Shown here: one piece after another, positions 6,705 to 7,761 of the stretch
Layout of the letters: each line of letters starts with the position of its first letter
Numbering within the stretch: the stretch's first letter is position 1
Source of the DNA: CBFHND01 sp965657085
GTDB lineage: Bacteria; Pseudomonadota; Alphaproteobacteria; Rhodobacterales; Rhodobacteraceae
Length of the DNA stretch: 7,761 bases
Direction: 5' to 3'
Assembly: GCA_965657085.1 (NCBI GenBank)
Contig: CBFHND010000054.1
Span: 1 to 7,761 of the forward strand
Made by a program: the position numbers and the translations under genes
Notes under the pieces: generated by a model
What the model saw: only the letters and a program-made list of their open reading frames with translations
What the model was told of the DNA's origin: nothing
Database searches by the model: none

Positions 6705-7219
6705 TGCCTGTCACCTTCCTGCGGTTCGATTGCGACCACGGTCGCGGCGATCATCGCGGTTAGGATCATAAGCGCCGCACTTTCGAAGATGAACATCGAC
6801 CGGCCCAGCAACTCGCGCCCCAGGGCGCGGGCCTGTTCGTCGGCCCCCGGCACCTCGGGCACCGGACCTTGCCAGCCCGCGAACCAGATCACCGCCAGTG
6901 CCGCGATCAGACCGACGCCGCCGACCCAGAGCGACAGGCGTTTCTGATGGGTCATGTCCATCTTCCCCATGCCGCCCGGATCCATCATGAACATCACCAT
7001 GAAGATCGCCATCACGCTCATCTCGGTGGCCATCATCATGATCTGCAGGACCCCGAGAAATTCGGCCTGCATGACCAGGAACATCGCGCCAATGGCGGTC
7101 TGCGAGAACAAAAGCGCGATGGCAGAGCGCAACATGGAATGGGTGCGAAAGACGACGATGCTAAACCAGATAGCGGCCCCGCCGAAAAAGACGAGGAACA
7201 GGGATTGCGCGAGGTTCAT
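6701..7219 (-). CDS. nuoJ: NADH-quinone oxidoreductase subunit J (complex I), divergent
   Basis: This 172-residue, five-helix membrane subunit (ND6 homologue) contributes the TM3 pi-bulge that gates the water wire between the quinone module and the pumps. Identity rests on the N-terminal helix pair, the MQAEFLGVLQI segment (about 50-60) that starts TM3, position between nuoH and nuoK, and length. TM3 is odd: where the family reads LEIIVYAGAIMVLFLFV it reads LQIMMMATEMSVMAIFMV, so the conserved Tyr and Gly are replaced and an extra Glu66 appears. Twelve methionines fall within residues 61-89. A hydrophilic loop (about 117-136) precedes the last helix, and the tail is acidic. The ATG at 7219-7217 overlaps the nuoH stop as ATGA, with GGTGG about seven bases upstream. 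The frame is open upstream to 7636, but that stretch overlaps nuoH and is not coding. The TM3 differences suggest a divergent isozyme rather than decay, since everything else is open and clean. Confidence 0.93.
   Translation of the reverse strand: MNLAQSLFLVFFGGAAIWFSIVVFRTHSMLRSAIALLFSQTAIGAMFLVMQAEFLGVLQIMMMATEMSVMAIFMVMFMMDPGGMGKMDMTHQKRLSLWVGGVGLIAALAVIWFAGWQGPVPEVPGADEQARALGRELLGRSMFIFESAALMILTAMIAATVVAIEPQEGDRQ
6712..6720 (-). promoter_or_regulatory. Ribosome binding site of nuoK inside nuoJ
   Basis: AGGAAGGTG on the minus strand lies seven bases before the nuoK ATG and within the last codons of nuoJ. It is the strongest Shine-Dalgarno match among the overlapping junctions in the cluster. 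Confidence 0.6.
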
Positions 7220-7761
7220 ATCGGAACCACCAGTGCGATGACGCCGACAAGAAAGATATTGGCCAGTGCCAGCGAGATGCCAAGCTTCCAGCTCAGGGCG
7301 AGGTATTGCGCTTCGCGCAGGCGCGGCAGGCGCGGGCCAAGCGCCAGAAGTGCCGCAGCGACGGCCAGCGTCTTGAGCGCCGTCCAGGCCCAGCCCGGCA
7401 GCCATGGCCCCAGCCAGCCGCCGAGGTAGAATGTGACCGTAGCCGCCGATAGCGTGACGATGATGACCAGCCGGGCGAGCCGCAGCACGGCAAGGCGGGC
7501 ACCGGTGTATTCGGCCTCGACCCCGCCCGCCAGATCGCCGGCCCCGGTGGGTAGGTCGACAGGCGGCAGCCAGGCCAGGCCCAGGACCGCGACGACGAAC
7601 AGGACAAACCCAATGGGCTGATAGGCGATGTTCCACAATGCCGCCTGCGACAGGACAATCTGCGTCGTCGAGAGCGATTCCGCCCGCATCGCAACGGCCG
7701 TGATCGGCATCACGATAAGCATGGCATAGGCGATGAATTGGCCTAGGAAACGCCAGCCGCC
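7216..7761 (-). CDS. nuoH: NADH-quinone oxidoreductase subunit H (complex I), C-terminal part, divergent
   Basis: The frame is open to the window edge and gives 181 residues, roughly the C-terminal half of NuoH (ND1 homologue), the membrane subunit that forms the quinone chamber and links the peripheral and membrane arms. The text GGWRFLGQFIAYAM aligns with the family GGLRS-AQ-VSYE segment, VDLPTGAGDLAGG with FDLPEAESELVAG, VEAEYTGARLAV with the HTEYSGM stretch, and PRLREAQYLALSWK with PRYRYDQLM-LGWK. These matches identify it. However, the acidic residue of SYE is Ala, the ETNR motif reads LAWL, and two of three acids in EAESE are lost (one remains as Asp). Several helices follow, ending with ANIFLVGVIALVVPI. 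Its TGA overlaps nuoJ directly; nuoI, which normally separates them, is absent. An internal ATG at 7722 is not the start. Upstream genes lie outside the window. Confidence 0.93.
   Translation of the reverse strand, partial: GGWRFLGQFIAYAMLIVMPITAVAMRAESLSTTQIVLSQAALWNIAYQPIGFVLFVVAVLGLAWLPPVDLPTGAGDLAGGVEAEYTGARLAVLRLARLVIIVTLSAATVTFYLGGWLGPWLPGWAWTALKTLAVAAALLALGPRLPRLREAQYLALSWKLGISLALANIFLVGVIALVVPI

Noticed and set aside
7220..7636. A longer nuoJ start at 7636.
   Set aside because: The extension overlaps nuoH entirely in another frame and is Arg/Ala/Pro-rich shadow sequence; the ATG at 7219 fits the family and the ATGA overlap.

Overview
The window looks like a stretch of a GC-rich alphaproteobacterial replicon, probably Rhodobacteraceae-like or a rhizobial relative. 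This is inferred from the high GC content, the gene family styles and the nuo order; no rRNA or marker gene is present to settle it. Apart from a decayed arginine-pathway remnant, every gene reads on the minus strand.

Right-hand part (about 1665-7761): the distal, membrane-arm half of a complex I (proton-translocating NADH:quinone oxidoreductase) operon. It reads right to left as nuoH (3' part only, cut by the window edge), nuoJ, nuoK, nuoL, nuoM, nuoN. The genes are packed with ATGA/GTGA/TGATG overlaps, except for an 11-base spacer before nuoM whose Shine-Dalgarno overlaps the nuoL stop. nuoI is absent between nuoH and nuoJ, where it usually sits. By eye alignment several otherwise near-invariant residues are replaced: the acidic E-channel residues of NuoH, the TM3 tyrosine region of NuoJ, and the TM5 glutamate of NuoN. 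The antiporter-like NuoL and NuoM keep their key Glu and Lys residues. This suggests a divergent second-type complex I isozyme, of the kind several alphaproteobacteria carry beside their housekeeping enzyme, rather than the housekeeping copy itself.

Middle part (about 1080-1664): no intact gene. The plus strand holds a decayed, fused remnant of the arginine deiminase pathway genes. It is the C-terminal end of ornithine carbamoyltransferase (arcB) joined in frame to an internal piece of carbamate kinase (arcC), with several in-frame stop codons.

Left-hand part (1-1049): an intact patatin-like phospholipase gene on the minus strand, followed at the window edge by what looks like the first 22 codons of an IS5-family transposase. 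The arc remnant, the accessory complex I and the insertion sequence together suggest an accessory, possibly low-oxygen energy-metabolism region that has undergone deletion and insertion. I see no RNA gene, CRISPR array or convincing promoter or terminator.
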